A stretch of DNA of 26,782 bases, from positions 1 through 26,782 of the forward strand of contig CAJNOQ010002028.1 of NCBI GenBank assembly GCA_905250885.1. Direction: 5' to 3'. Position numbers and translations under genes: made by a program. A model generated the notes under the pieces. That model saw only the letters and a program-made list of their open reading frames with translations, did no database searches and had not been told where the DNA came from. This stretch comes from Didymodactylos carnosus. Its lineage: Eukaryota > Rotifera > Eurotatoria > Philodinida > Philodinidae. Below are positions 1 through 9,819 of this stretch, in pieces; position 1 is the first letter of the stretch; each line of letters begins with the position of its first letter.

Positions 1-100
1 ATTGTGTGACATGCTTTAAGTGGATGTGACACAACTTCATTTATCAGAAATACTAGCAAACAAAGACATTTCGAACATTTTTTGGAAAGCCGTCAGACTA
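1..100 (+). repeat. Left terminal inverted repeat
   Basis: Starts ATTGTGTGACATGC and matches the reverse complement of 988-1087 without a difference. It may continue beyond the window start. Confidence 0.85.
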
Positions 101-110
101 TTTTACTACT

Positions 111-366
111 AGTACTAACATTGTGTGTCCGTTTTCTGAGAACGCAGCTGGTTTGCCAAAGATGCTTTGGGAAATCGGACCTTCAGAAAATTTTTAAGTC
201 AGGAATGAGATAGAGGTCTGTGGTGTTCACCATCATGTTGCTAAGATCTTAAGACACGTTTTTGTAAGCAGAAACGTGTTTCAAAATTTTCTGAAGGTCC
301 GATTTCCTAAAGGATGTTTGGAAAACCAGCTCTGTTCTCAGAAAACTAACATACAATGTTAGTACT
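111..366. repeat. Subterminal imperfect hairpin
   Basis: Arms 111-195 and 283-366 are inverted copies sharing AGTACTAACATTGT, TTTTCTGAGAAC, GAAATCGGACCTTCAG and AAAATTTT with scattered mismatches. It lies only near the left end of the 1-1087 element. It is older than the outer arms, judging from its mismatches. Confidence 0.75.
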
Positions 367-625
367 TTTTTTGCATGTGTAGATAGTCTGGACGTTACTC
401 TATAAAATTATGCAAGTCTCAGCTCTCCAGCTATCGCCGTTTAGACAGGACAGGATATTAAAAAATCTTGGGACGCACTTCAGGATCCCTTTTGGACCTT
501 GATCTCTGGAAAACTCCTAAACTGTAAGACTTGGAGACAAAAAAAATTAAAAGAACTTCAAAAGCCCGAAAATTTTCCTATCGCTTGAGTATGAGTGTGA
601 CCTACAGCTATAGATATACCCATGA

Positions 626-895
626 CTACGAAACAATGAAAATGATCCAGCTCAACATGTACGAACTAAAAGAAAAACTAGAGTGCAAGTTAATTTGAAA
701 ACAGATTTTCCAGTAATAGTTCAGTCTCCGTTGCCAACATTAGAAGTGAGCCAAGCTGATGTAAACTTCAGACAACTAGCCAAGATTCCGATGCAGCAAA
801 ACCTACTGCTGCAACGACTGTATCAAAAAAAACAACAATTCATGAAATCATGTAATTATTCATCAACGATACTAATCATCTTACTCATATGGTAA
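626..895 (+). CDS. Unidentified open frame inside the TIR element (possible captured exon)
   Basis: An open frame runs from just after a TGA at 623 to a TAA at 893-895, with no ATG near its start (the first possible initiator is a GTG at 683). The predicted peptide is basic and polar in its first half (for example a run VRTKRKTRVQVNLK) and hydrophobic at the very end. The last codons overlap a good splice-donor match (TG then GTAAGG at 892), so it may be a host exon picked up by the element. I recognise no domain. Open frames of this length arise by chance in AT-rich DNA, so coding status is unproven. Confidence 0.2.
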   Translation, partial: LRNNENDPAQHVRTKRKTRVQVNLKTDFPVIVQSPLPTLEVSQADVNFRQLAKIPMQQNLLLQRLYQKKQQFMKSCNYSSTILIILLIW

Positions 896-987
896 GGATG
901 AATTCATGCATTTGATTAACAAAACGTACAGCACATAATTAGCATCTGCTGGCGGTGGGAAGTTTGTATAAATCGATTAGAACAAAG

Positions 988-1087
988 TAGTCTGACGGCT
1001 TTCCAAAAAATGTTCGAAATGTCTTTGTTTGCTAGTATTTCTGATAAATGAAGTTGTGTCACATCCACTTAAAGCATGTCACACAAT
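988..1087 (-). repeat. Right terminal inverted repeat
   Basis: Exact inverted copy of 1-100, ending GCATGTCACACAAT. Inside 988 the sequence stops matching 101 onward, so the arm has a sharp inner boundary. Confidence 0.85.
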
Positions 1088-1630
1088 TAAAATAAAATGG
1101 TTCAGTTTCTGGAGGTTATCCTGAAAAAAATTGATCATAATCCCACTCTAAAAATCGAAACTAAATCTCGTTTAAGGGCGCCCCCCGCTCAGAAATGGTG
1201 ATTTTCGATCGAAAAATCGGTTTTGAGATACGAATATGGAAAGATAGCACGAAGTGTCTACTTCCATAATCTGTATTGCTTTTGGTTACTGGCTTTTTCG
1301 GAATTTTGAGCAAGTTTCCTAAGAGCCTCGAAAAACCGAGTCTTCAAACATAGTTTTTTCCTGGATACTTATGCAATTAAAATTTTTCTGAACACACAGC
1401 TTTGTAGAGCAAACGTTTCTGATCAAAATACGACCTCGCACAACTCTGTATGACCTTGCATCAAAACGTTACAGGCGTTTTCCTAGAAGTCCTAAAATCA
1501 AGTATTTCATACAGCTTTTATAACAGCGTTTTCACTATATAAGAGTTACACCTGAAGTGCGTCCCAAGATTTTTAATAGCGGTTTGTCGTAGAGAGTTCA
1601 TTCTTTTTTTGTTTAAAAGAGGAAAAGAAA
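1088..1630. other. Unassigned spacer
   Basis: No exon or RNA gene recognised. It holds a GC-rich patch (GGGCGCCCCCCGCTC near 1157) and the palindrome TTTTCGATCGAAAA around 1202, plus the 1551-1578 repeat arm. Confidence 0.4.
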
Positions 1631-1792
1631 CTACATCGGCTGACGGGCGCCGATTTTTTAATTAGGTCTTAGTTTTTTGTCAAACTGAGGATTTTTAGAA
1701 AACCCAGGAGTTTTCAGGTTTTGAAGGTTGTTGATTGCCTGGAAAACCAATAAACGCTTAATTGAAAAATCGGCGCCGGTCAGTCCATGTAG
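1631..1792. mobile_element. Short foldback (MITE-like) element
   Basis: Arms 1631-1664 and 1759-1792 (34 nt each) are inverted copies with about four or five mismatches. Both begin CTACAT and carry the GC-rich core GGCGCCGATTTTT next to AATTA. The 94-nt middle is AT-rich and non-coding. No clear target duplication is visible. Confidence 0.65.
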
Positions 1793-3001
1793 TTAGGTAA
1801 CATTCTTGTGCAATCAACAAACAGTCAATATACTTGGCCAATTTTCTCCTTGAAGGTGATGAACACACGTACAATTTTATTTTATATTCGAGTGCAAATT
1901 CATATACACTAATAGACAAAACAATGATGACAGCATCACCTACTTGGATAACAAGCTACACAGGTTTTTGAACGATGAAATGTGTTTTACGTGAAAAAAT
2001 ACACGAGAGTCTCCTTCAATATGATTTGATGTTAATTCATTTATTACCCCATATGCTGTTGTAGTTAACAAATGTGTTTTTTCGTCCAAATCAGCCACTA
2101 CAGTACTCTACAAAAGTAGGATCACCCAGCAAGTTTAGATCTCTTTTATTCGATGGTTCGTGACATAGAAGCGTTTCATTTCTTTTCTGTAAAATGTTAA
2201 TAATTTCTGATCCAAGAGAGATGGAAACTTCATTTTATCAAAATGTAGCATGAGTCTTCTCTATCAACAGTATGAGTTTTGTTTGCCGGTACTTAATGAC
2301 TACTGAAATATAACTATTTTAACTAGAAAAAAGAATGGATTTTTCCATTGCTTCCTTTCTATTTTCTATCCATATACTTGTATCACGCAGAAGGTAAAGG
2401 TATAAGAGTAAAATAACTACGGGTTGCATAAAATACGTAATACATAGGTTAAATTTCAATGCTTGGACACGAAATAGAGAGAAAGAGGCAATAGAGCGAA
2501 AACTTGTGATAATGATGCAGAATGACTTCTTTCAAATAGAGTAATATAAACAAAGGAAGACAATGTGCATTGTCTTTTTATAGCAACACTAGTTCTATCC
2601 ACGAAAGGTTGTTTAATAATATAATAGAACATATACAATCATGTGACAATATTCAAATACCCGAAGTTTCTTGAAAGTACGTGACTAAAATTAATAATAA
2701 ATTTAGGTCATAGCAGAAAAAATATACCTTTAAGGTAATAATAGTAAAGGAATGTCTATTTCTTGACGTTTACATAGCACATGATGAATTTTTACAAATC
2801 AAAATCCTGCTTGTATCAACATACGACTATTTTGGTTTAATTATATACAATTAGTTTCAAAGGACAATTAGCAAAAACAAGGTTAGTTAATTAAATTTTC
2901 GAAATAGAAAAAATACTTAACTGCAAGATCTTCTCAATACATTATACAGCATCTAACAAAATATCGTTAACGTTTAATTTGTTTTTATGTGTGGTTACAA
3001 G
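1793..3001. other. AT-rich spacer, nothing recognised
   Basis: Both strands were read. Only short open frames of the size expected by chance are present, with no protein-family motif, RNA gene or strong repeat. Confidence 0.4.
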
Positions 3002-3397
3002 ATGAATTTAATACGTCGAACGAGCACGGTATTACCCATCAAACCAATCTATGGTGAGTGTGTCTTGTTTTATTCTTTTGCATGCTCATAAAAGTTGTTT
3101 TAACACGTCTTTCTGTATTCTGACACATTTTTGTGTGATCTCTTACTCATTTATTTTCTGATGGTGGTTATATTTATTTAAAATCTTTGAAAAAGTAAAC
3201 AATAAACTTGATTGATTGATTGATTTTTTATTTTGGCAACTACATAGTTGAATACAAAAACACAAAAAATACATCTTTTTTTTTCAGAAAAGAAAAGAAT
3301 TTTTCTTTCATCATCTGAGCATACATACTGCCTGAGCTTGGATTTGAAGGATCTTACCGACAATGCAGTAATTACAGTGTCAGGAAGAGAATTCTAA
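3002..3397 (+). CDS. Possible small two-exon gene of unknown function (53 aa), or the 5' part of a larger one
   Basis: An ATG at 3002 opens 17 codons that end on a strong donor (G then GTGAGT at 3054). A strong acceptor (polypyrimidine plus TTTTTTTTCAG ending at 3287) follows 234 bp later. Joining 3002-3053 to 3288-3397 keeps the frame and gives 53 residues up to a TAA at 3395-3397. The peptide starts MNLIRRTSTVLPIKPIY; its second half is acidic and polar (SLDLKDLTDNAVITVSG). No signal peptide, membrane segment or known domain is seen. A further donor (GCA then GTAATT) inside exon 2 would allow continuation to later exons, so this could be the front of a longer gene. The splice sites and sustained frame are the only evidence. 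Confidence 0.33.
3209..3224. repeat. TGAT microsatellite
   Basis: About four tandem TTGA/TGAT units, located in the putative intron of the small two-exon gene. Confidence 0.8.
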
Positions 3398-4079
3398 TGA
3401 TGAGCAGTTCTAAACAAAACTGATTGTAAAACAACTTCTGTCCGCGCGAATGAGATACTAAATGCTTATAACGTCTTCGTGTTTTACTATTATCCTTTTT
3501 GATAGAAATGTGTTCTACAAGAATAGCGACTCGTAGATGAGTATTGAAAATGCGATATAGTAGAACAATTAGTAACTATATATCAATGAAAGTTTATGCT
3601 CTTACTCTAATTCAGCAACGTTTCACAGAAGCCAAAAGTTGGATTTTTTTTAAAAATGAACTTTTAATGTTTTTATTATAATGGACAGACGCGACGTGTG
3701 TACGTGCGTATCGAGGAATAAAACATTTTATATTAGTTCTCTTTTAAATTAACAAAAAAAGTTATCGAACGACATTGATTGTTGCAAATAGTTTCAATGG
3801 TTAATATGTCAAACATTTTCAAGACCAATATGTTTGAAAGTATGTGGGCTATCTCAATACAATATATGCTGCATAATCATATTTTCTGTCAGTTTTTTGT
3901 TGATTTCTTACAGTTTAGCTACTGCACCCGTAAATAAATATCGGACTGTTTAATTCCAATTAAACGAACATTGCTCATGTACAGTATGAGTGAATGAAAA
4001 TAGATCATCATGCGCTGATGTTGTTCCAGTTACTAAAATTTTCTCAAAATGAAAACATCCATTGATTATAAAGTGACCC
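3398..4079. other. AT-rich spacer, nothing recognised
   Basis: No exon-like, RNA or repeat signal stands out apart from a short GC-richer patch near 3688-3712. Confidence 0.4.
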
Positions 4080-4082
4080 TTA

Positions 4083-4761
4083 CGGGGGAAGGTCCCCAGG
4101 TGTTTCCCTGGGATTCAAAGCAATGTATCCCACTTTGCTAATTTAAGGATGCTGATTACGAATCTTAAAACCATTCGTGCTCTCGTTCAATCCTTCAAGA
4201 GTTATAAGCATTTTATTGTAATAGTAGCGAAAAGTACCATATTCTGAAAAAATCACAGCTTTTCATAGAAATGTTCAATAGAGCTGAGAGATATGCCATT
4301 CTACAGATAAACATCTTAGCTATAAAAAGATATGTGTTTTAGCCTGGTTGTCACCACGACTGCCATGATGCAACAGAATGAAATCTTGTGGTAATATATG
4401 GCAAATTTTTCTAAACATTTTCAAAAAGAAACATAAAACAAGTGGAAAATGTGCAACATTATAAAATTATTTTTACTTAACAATCAAACATTCTCTGAAG
4501 CTAAAACACATATCATTTTATAGCTAAGGTGTTTATCTGTAGAATGGCATATCTCTCAGGTCTACTGAACATTTCTATGAAAAGCTGTGATTTTTTCAGA
4601 ATATGGTACTTTTCGCTACTATTAAAATAAAATGCTTATAACTCTTGAAGGATTGAACGAGAGCACGAATGGTTTTCAGATTCGTAATCAGCATCCTTAA
4701 ATTAGCAAAGTGGGGTACATTGCTTTGAAATCTCAGGGAAACACCTGGGGATCTTCCCTCG
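4083..4761. mobile_element. Long-armed foldback transposon (about 261-bp arms) with TTA flanking duplication
   Basis: Arms 4083-4343 and 4500-4761 are inverted copies with only a few mismatches and short indels. The outer ends read CGGGGGAAGGTCCCCAGG on the left and, inverted, CGAGGGAAGATCCCCAGG on the right. TTA lies directly outside both ends (4080-4082 and 4762-4764), which fits a 3-bp target duplication. The 156-bp loop has no open frame of note. A 3-bp TWA duplication is typical of PIF/Harbinger-type transposons, but the terminal sequence alone does not prove that class. It is non-autonomous. Confidence 0.8.
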
Positions 4762-4764
4762 TTA

Positions 4765-5427
4765 GAAGTGTTCTAACTTCTGAAGAATTTATTTTCTATC
4801 AATAAGAACGTTTAACCTATTTAGCCTTCTTTGAGTTTCGTATGTACAATGAGTTAAAGGAACCGAGTGTGCTGGATTTTTCCACAATTAAAGCACAATA
4901 AAAAAATTTAAAACGTTCTTCAGGCATCGAAATCGATGTTAAACAGAAAATTTCATGGACACTACTTTCAAAGATCTCGGTTTGAATCTCAGTTGAAAAG
5001 ATATAATAAAAATCCATGTGAAAATGTTCGATTTTCAAAAATAATATTTTAATGACGGTCTATGACAACACGTACAGTATGTTAATGGTGATGAAAATCG
5101 TGCAAAATTTAATAATTGATGGTCAAACACGAGTAGTACGAACAAGTTGAGAATAAGCGCGCACGATGACGAATAACGTAAAGCACAATTATCATCAGAA
5201 TATTGTTTCACTTTCAACAGATAAGTACACGATGGATACTATTTATATTTTGAACATTTGTATGTTATTGATATGTAATTTATTTATGGCTTCACAATAT
5301 GTGTAAGCATTATTTTCATTAATTACAAAGGATATGAGGATGTATCGTAGTTTTTTTGAATAGATGGTATTTTCAAACTCAATTTTTAACTGAAGGGAGA
5401 ATAAGCAGTATTAAAGAAGCCATCACG
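4765..5427. other. AT-rich spacer, nothing recognised
   Basis: Short minus-strand open frames at 4817-5217 look like chance. No family motif was found. Confidence 0.35.
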
Positions 5428-5481
5428 TAATATGCATATACTTGAAGTATCGAACATAATATGTATACTTGAAGTATCGAG
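5428..5481 (+). repeat. Tandem duplication, about 26 bp x 2
   Basis: TAATATGCATATACTTGAAGTATCGA (5428-5453) is followed by a second copy at 5457-5480 lacking two bases (TGTATACTTG). Several AAGATCT/GAGATCT words follow between 5480 and 5790. Confidence 0.75.
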
Positions 5482-6512
5482 ATCTTTTAAAGGTATTTTC
5501 CATACATATGTGATCTGAAATCTAAATAAAGATTTTGCCATAAAGAAAAGCAGTTTTAAAAATCAAGTTCTGCTATAGGATTCTTTTTACATTCTTTCAA
5601 TCGAGATCTAAAGAAAAAAAAACCAAGATCTTTCCTGTTTTACCATTATTACTGTTCTCGTTTAGATCATATCTTAGGGGAGTTTCTCTGACCATTAACT
5701 TGACTTCTTGAGTCTTTTCAGTCAGATCTTTATGAGAAAACGTAGAAATTCAGGAAAGATTAAGAAATCAAGATCTTGAAATCTTGGACCATTTTTGTTT
5801 ACCTACGAGTGTGAAAATGTTCACTGTGTAGCTTGTGAGTGCTACACAAGCACAGAATAAAAGAAATACGAACATAACTTTGTCATGTTTTTGCTCAGAT
5901 CACAAGATTCCTTATAACTAACTCAAAAAGAAAGTTCTTTTTTTAACTTTTTTCCAGAATATCACAGATAGAGTTGTTTTCCCAGGAGTGCCGTTTTAAT
6001 AGACGGATAGATCATTATGTCTGACGGACAGTATCTGTCATGAAAGTCACGTAATTTGTCTTCTATATTGTCCTAAAAAAGAGTGTTTGTATGACCTTTT
6101 AATATACGATTCGTGAGACTTATTAAGAATTTTTTTTCACAACATAAAGAATAATTAAGCTTTTGTTTAACAAGAATAGAAGAAAAAAATTTTTTTTTCT
6201 GTAAAGAATTAAGATAAAAGCTTAGTTTTTTAAAATGCAAGTGAAACGTGAACGCAGAGCATAATAAAATGTTCCTTTTTCTCTTTACTAAATTAAACAT
6301 AAGTACTTTTTCTTGTGATAATATTTGAAAGCATAGTATAGATTGACATTGCAATTAATATCTAGAATTTGTAACATACATCATCATCTACTAGTAATCA
6401 CTAATATCCAGTTGTTACTCAACATCAGCCATCATAATCCAAAAACTGCACTCACATATCCACAAGTAAGCAAATAGATGTGTAAGGTAAACAGGTATAC
6501 AGAAAAATATAC
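5482..6512. other. AT-rich spacer with recurring AAGATCTT-type words
   Basis: Words such as GAGATCTTTT, CGAGATCTAAAG, CAAGATCTTTCC, CAGATCTTTATG and CAAGATCTTGAAATCTTGG recur from 5478 to 5785. They resemble those in the large transporter intron near 14630-15110. No gene is recognised. Confidence 0.35.
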
Positions 6513-6515
6513 TGA

Positions 6516-6839
6516 CCAGGGAACCTCTCGAGGTGATAAAACGCTTTTGATCGAAATCTAGTGGGTTATAGGTTATCGACCATGCTGATTTCGAATATGG
6601 TTATGGGAGCTGCCCTTAACCGTACGAAAATCCGATTTTCTGGAAAACCAGGTTTTCAGAAACTCTGAAAGGTTTTGGTTACTTTTTAGAGTTTCGGAAA
6701 GACTGTTTTTCCAGAAAACCGGATTTTCGTACGGTTAAGGGCAGCTCCCATAACCATATTCGGAATCAGCATGGTCGATAACCTATAAGCCACCAGATTT
6801 CGATCAAACAGCTTTTTGTCACCTCGAGAGGTTCCCTCG
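6516..6839. mobile_element. Almost fully palindromic MITE with TGA flanking duplication
   Basis: The 324-bp element folds on itself around about 6678. The ends are CCAGGGAACCTCTCGAGG on the left and, inverted, CGAGGGAACCTCTCGAGG on the right. The inner part shares CGTACGGTTAAGGGCAGCTC and the surrounding sequence on both arms. TGA lies directly outside both ends (6513-6515 and 6840-6842), consistent with a 3-bp target duplication. The terminus C..GGGAA resembles that of the 4083-4761 element, so the two may be moved by the same transposase family. No coding capacity. Confidence 0.82.
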
Positions 6840-6842
6840 TGA

Positions 6843-8294
6843 GTTCAAAATTACAAGTCTACATATGTTATCTGCTTTTTTCTGAGTGTTAGTGGCCTAT
6901 AAAAAGAGACCTTTGTATAATTTAGGAAGACATCTATCAATTTAGCGTATCACATTTCAAAATCCATTCGAGTTTCTGATTTGGAGCCTGTTCAAGAAGC
7001 TAGTTCTGTTCTATGTTATAAAACCATTATACTATCGGTTGTCTGTTACTTTCCTGAATGAGAAAAACCACACATTGTACAATAAAGAAAGAAAACAGTT
7101 TCTCGATTAAAAAATATATGGACAGTTTATACTTTGCATCATCTACAAATCATTCATTAACTCGAGTATCTTATTGTATGAAAAAGCCGTCCCATAATGA
7201 TTAATATTAATCGCAAATATGACTGAGCCTAGAAGAAAGGAACTAGACATCTAATTACTCGATGATAAAGTTTATCTACAATTAAAGTACGTGAGAGAGA
7301 CAGAATGAGAAGTGCTGATAGTTGTGGAGATGGATAGTTGTTGAGCAGTTAAAAGTATTTTCTCTCTTTGAGAAAAAATTTTTGATTCTGAGTTGAATGT
7401 AGAGAAAAATTTGAGCTGAAAAATAAGACCATTTCTAGAGTTCTGCAACCTTTTTTTGCAAAAGTTATGAGTATTTGAAGTTTCTAATCAGAAAGATGAA
7501 GAAGATAATTCTTTTCAGTTCTGGAAGTTTTTCTTTCCATTCTATTGCCTTTAACATTTTTGCTATGGATAGTCTAATAGAGGAAAGCATTCTTTTCAAT
7601 GAGACACCTTATAAAAATTTTCAATGGTTTTTCATCACATTATGCCTATCATTGAAAAGTGACCTTTTTGATGTCATACTCAAAACACTGGTGCCACTAT
7701 TTAGTATATATTACGAGCTTTTCCAAACCTACATCCGGTCAACAAGATGAAAAAAGAGATTAAAGTTTAACGGTTAATTGCATCGTTGCATGCGTAAAAA
7801 CCAAAATTTTAATGTTGAATTTTGAAAGTGGATTTTGAAAGTGAATTTTAACCGTTCATCTTCGAACATTGTCTTCCACGTCCCTTTTCTGTTTCCTTTC
7901 TCGTCATTTTTCTGACTGAACTAATGATGTTTCGCTTATAGTTGGATTATAACCAACTTTTTTCATAGAGAAGTTAAGAGTTGAAAGTAAAGAGAAATGA
8001 GCAACATGATTCATTGTGCATAGACTTAACACTCAACTGGTACATATATCTTTTACTATATTATTATAGTATTATAGTAACACTCAACTAAAATAACGAA
8101 AAAATTTTAAAATATTTTCGTTTAGAATATTTTTATTTTTTTGATAGCGTAAGTTCGTATTAATATACTCAGGCACTCCTCATAAAATGATAGTCATGTG
8201 GTGAAGATGCAATGTCTTATCCATAGTATCTTATAAAAAATTATTTTTCATGGTTGAGATATTATTTTGAATTTTTTGTGGACGCTCGCCATAT
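6843..8294. other. AT-rich spacer; one 91-codon open frame without support
   Basis: A plus-strand open frame at 7475-7750 has a hydrophobic N-terminal stretch but no known motif. Two or three frames this long are expected by chance here at about 70% AT. A short palindromic TATAATATTATAGTA stretch lies near 8058-8080. Confidence 0.35.
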
Positions 8295-8603
8295 TTACCC
8301 CAAGCAAACATCACCTATGGGAAAAATCTAGACATATTTCGTCCAGAATCGAGCGATACACGACTAGTTGCCATCTAGATTACTAGTTGGAAAAGGGACT
8401 TTTAATTAAATGCGTCTGCATGTGCAACTAGCAATAGTTAAATCGAGCGATTATCGAGCGATAAATCGATAGTTGCAACTAGAAAAAATCTAGTAATCAC
8501 CCAATTACTAGATTTCCACTGTCGCTACACAGTAGTTGCAATCGAGTAAAAATCTAGTAATCTAGATGAATCGATACTAGATTTTTTTTTGACACTTGGG
8601 TAA
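8295..8603. mobile_element. Iteron-rich repeat element with short terminal inverted repeats
   Basis: The ends TACCCCAAG (left) and CTTGGGTA (right) are inverted copies. The interior repeats short words: ATCGAGCGAT at 8348, 8442 and 8453; CTAGTAATCTAGATG on both strands near 8371 and 8550; AATCTAGTAAT facing its own complement across CACCC around 8496-8515; and GTTGCAACTAG variants. Such clustered words could be transposase-binding sites of a non-autonomous element. No open frame. Exact ends and target duplication are uncertain. Confidence 0.5.
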
Positions 8604-9760
8604 TATATTGATGTACGCATGTACGTAAATAATACAGATATAATATTTCATCAAATCTTAAAGATTTTTGGAGCTCGTGATCTTAAGAAGACTTGTCTAA
8701 GATCTAAGCAAAAAGCGAAAGTATCGAAAGATCTTTATACAACTAAATACATTTCTTTCGAAGGAAATTTGCTCATTAACTGTATTCACGTTCAGTTTGT
8801 GGACAAAACAGAGGACATTTCCTCTACATTCTCTTTGTCATTACAAACTGCCTAGGTATTCTATCTACAGTCAAACATTCTTAAAACGGCAAACCGGTCG
8901 TAATGATGATGTATTTTGGTAATAAAATAATGTCTTTCCCATAAATCAAATGTCTTCATGATTAAGTTTTACATTATAATTTAGTGACTTTAAAACTTCA
9001 GCTTAAAACAATAACAATAGCAGTCACATAATCTTGACATTTTTCAGACTTTTTCTGTTTGAAAAATGAAATGTAATCCTGAGTATAATAATAACAAAAT
9101 ATAATTATTTCGCTTTTGCATATTTGCAGTCGTCCTCAAAGGCGGTTTTCATCAGAGGGTGTCAAACTGTTTAAAAAAACAATTTTATGTACCGAAAGTT
9201 CAAATCTATATAAAAAAAAAACAGATACCAGAGTTAACAGAGACAGAGATTTGATTCTGCATGATCTTGTGTGTTTTCTGTGCCATTTTTTGGGATTGAA
9301 GAGCTAAGTGAGAAAATCATTGCAATTTAACTGAATTAAATTAATTATAGAATACCAATGTAGATTAGTGGTATAAGGAAGAAAAGAGTTGAAAAATTTC
9401 AGGATTTTAAGCACTTACTTTTTGCTTTCATATGAGCAAAACTCATGAGGTGAATTTAGATTTTTCTTTGCTTACAATCCTGTTTTCTATTGCATGTATT
9501 TGCTCCTTCGAAAATACAAATGCTATATGTTATATATTCGTTTATTGATGGCATATCTGATGATAAGACACTGACTTGACCCAGAATCTTTGAATTATAG
9601 AATTGTAATTCTGTATAATGTTGATCAGTAATCTATACTGCATGTTATAATCTTACTAATACATACATTAAGATTCTAGTTTCCAGTTTACAAAACTTTG
9701 AAATTAATAGAAATTTTTAGTTTCCTACAAATGTAATCTCTAATCAGTATCTTTGTTTAG
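8604..9760. other. Spacer with weak exon-like stretches
   Basis: A good acceptor (CATATTTGCAG ending 9129) precedes a basic open frame containing RPQRRFSSEG, but no convincing donor follows. The frame at 8619-8855 has no recognisable motif. Either may be a chance frame or an untranslated or alternative 5' exon of the transporter. Confidence 0.3.
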
Positions 9761-9819
9761 ACGGCGGAAAAAGACGGTTTAGCGACACTGACATGGTATA
9801 TCAACAGCACTATATAGAG
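9761..9819 (+). CDS. Candidate 5' coding exon of the SLC4 transporter
   Basis: The acceptor CTTTGTTTAG ends at 9760. The following frame reads GGKRRFSDTDMVYQQHYIE, a GC-richer, polar stretch unlike the surrounding DNA. Ending at 9819 (before GTAGGG) leaves the frame at a codon boundary, compatible with an exon beginning at 11901. The stronger donor five bases on (GG then GTAAGT at 9825) would leave two carried bases and would need another exon. Basic, polar N-termini are usual in NBC proteins, but I see no diagnostic SLC4 motif. The internal ATG at 9793 could be an initiator. Confidence 0.3.

Larger units (their letters stand above)
1..1087. mobile_element. TIR element with 100-bp perfect terminal inverted repeats (non-autonomous DNA transposon-like)
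   Basis: Bases 1-100 are the exact reverse complement of 988-1087 (100 of 100 positions, compared by eye). The left arm begins at the window edge, so the repeat may extend further left and the flanking target duplication cannot be checked. Inside is a second, diverged hairpin (arms 111-195 and 283-366, roughly 85% alike). No transposase is recognisable. A 90-codon open frame (626-895) of unknown origin lies in the right half. The identical outer arms suggest recent insertion or arm homogenisation. It could be a non-autonomous cut-and-paste transposon or a foldback element; the superfamily cannot be assigned. Confidence 0.75.
456..1578. repeat. Distant inverted pair 456-484 / 1551-1578
   Basis: The stretch TTGGGACGCACTTCAGG and its A/T-rich flank at 456-484 recur inverted at 1551-1578. 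One copy is inside the 1-1087 element and the other is outside it. They are probably two fragments of one repeat family in opposite orientation. Confidence 0.65.

Noticed and set aside
3178..3363. Minus-strand open frame of 61 codons
   Set aside because: It overlaps a plus-strand exon with better splice signals and has no motif.
6073..6354. 93-codon minus-strand open frame
   Set aside because: Lys/Phe/Leu-rich translation of AT-rich DNA without motif or splice context.
7475..7750. 91-codon plus-strand open frame with a hydrophobic start
   Set aside because: No family motif and no exon-like base composition; a few frames of this length are expected by chance at this AT content.
9116..9307. 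63-codon frame after a good acceptor as a transporter exon
   Set aside because: No convincing donor and a Lys-rich, low-information end; mentioned only as a possible alternative exon.
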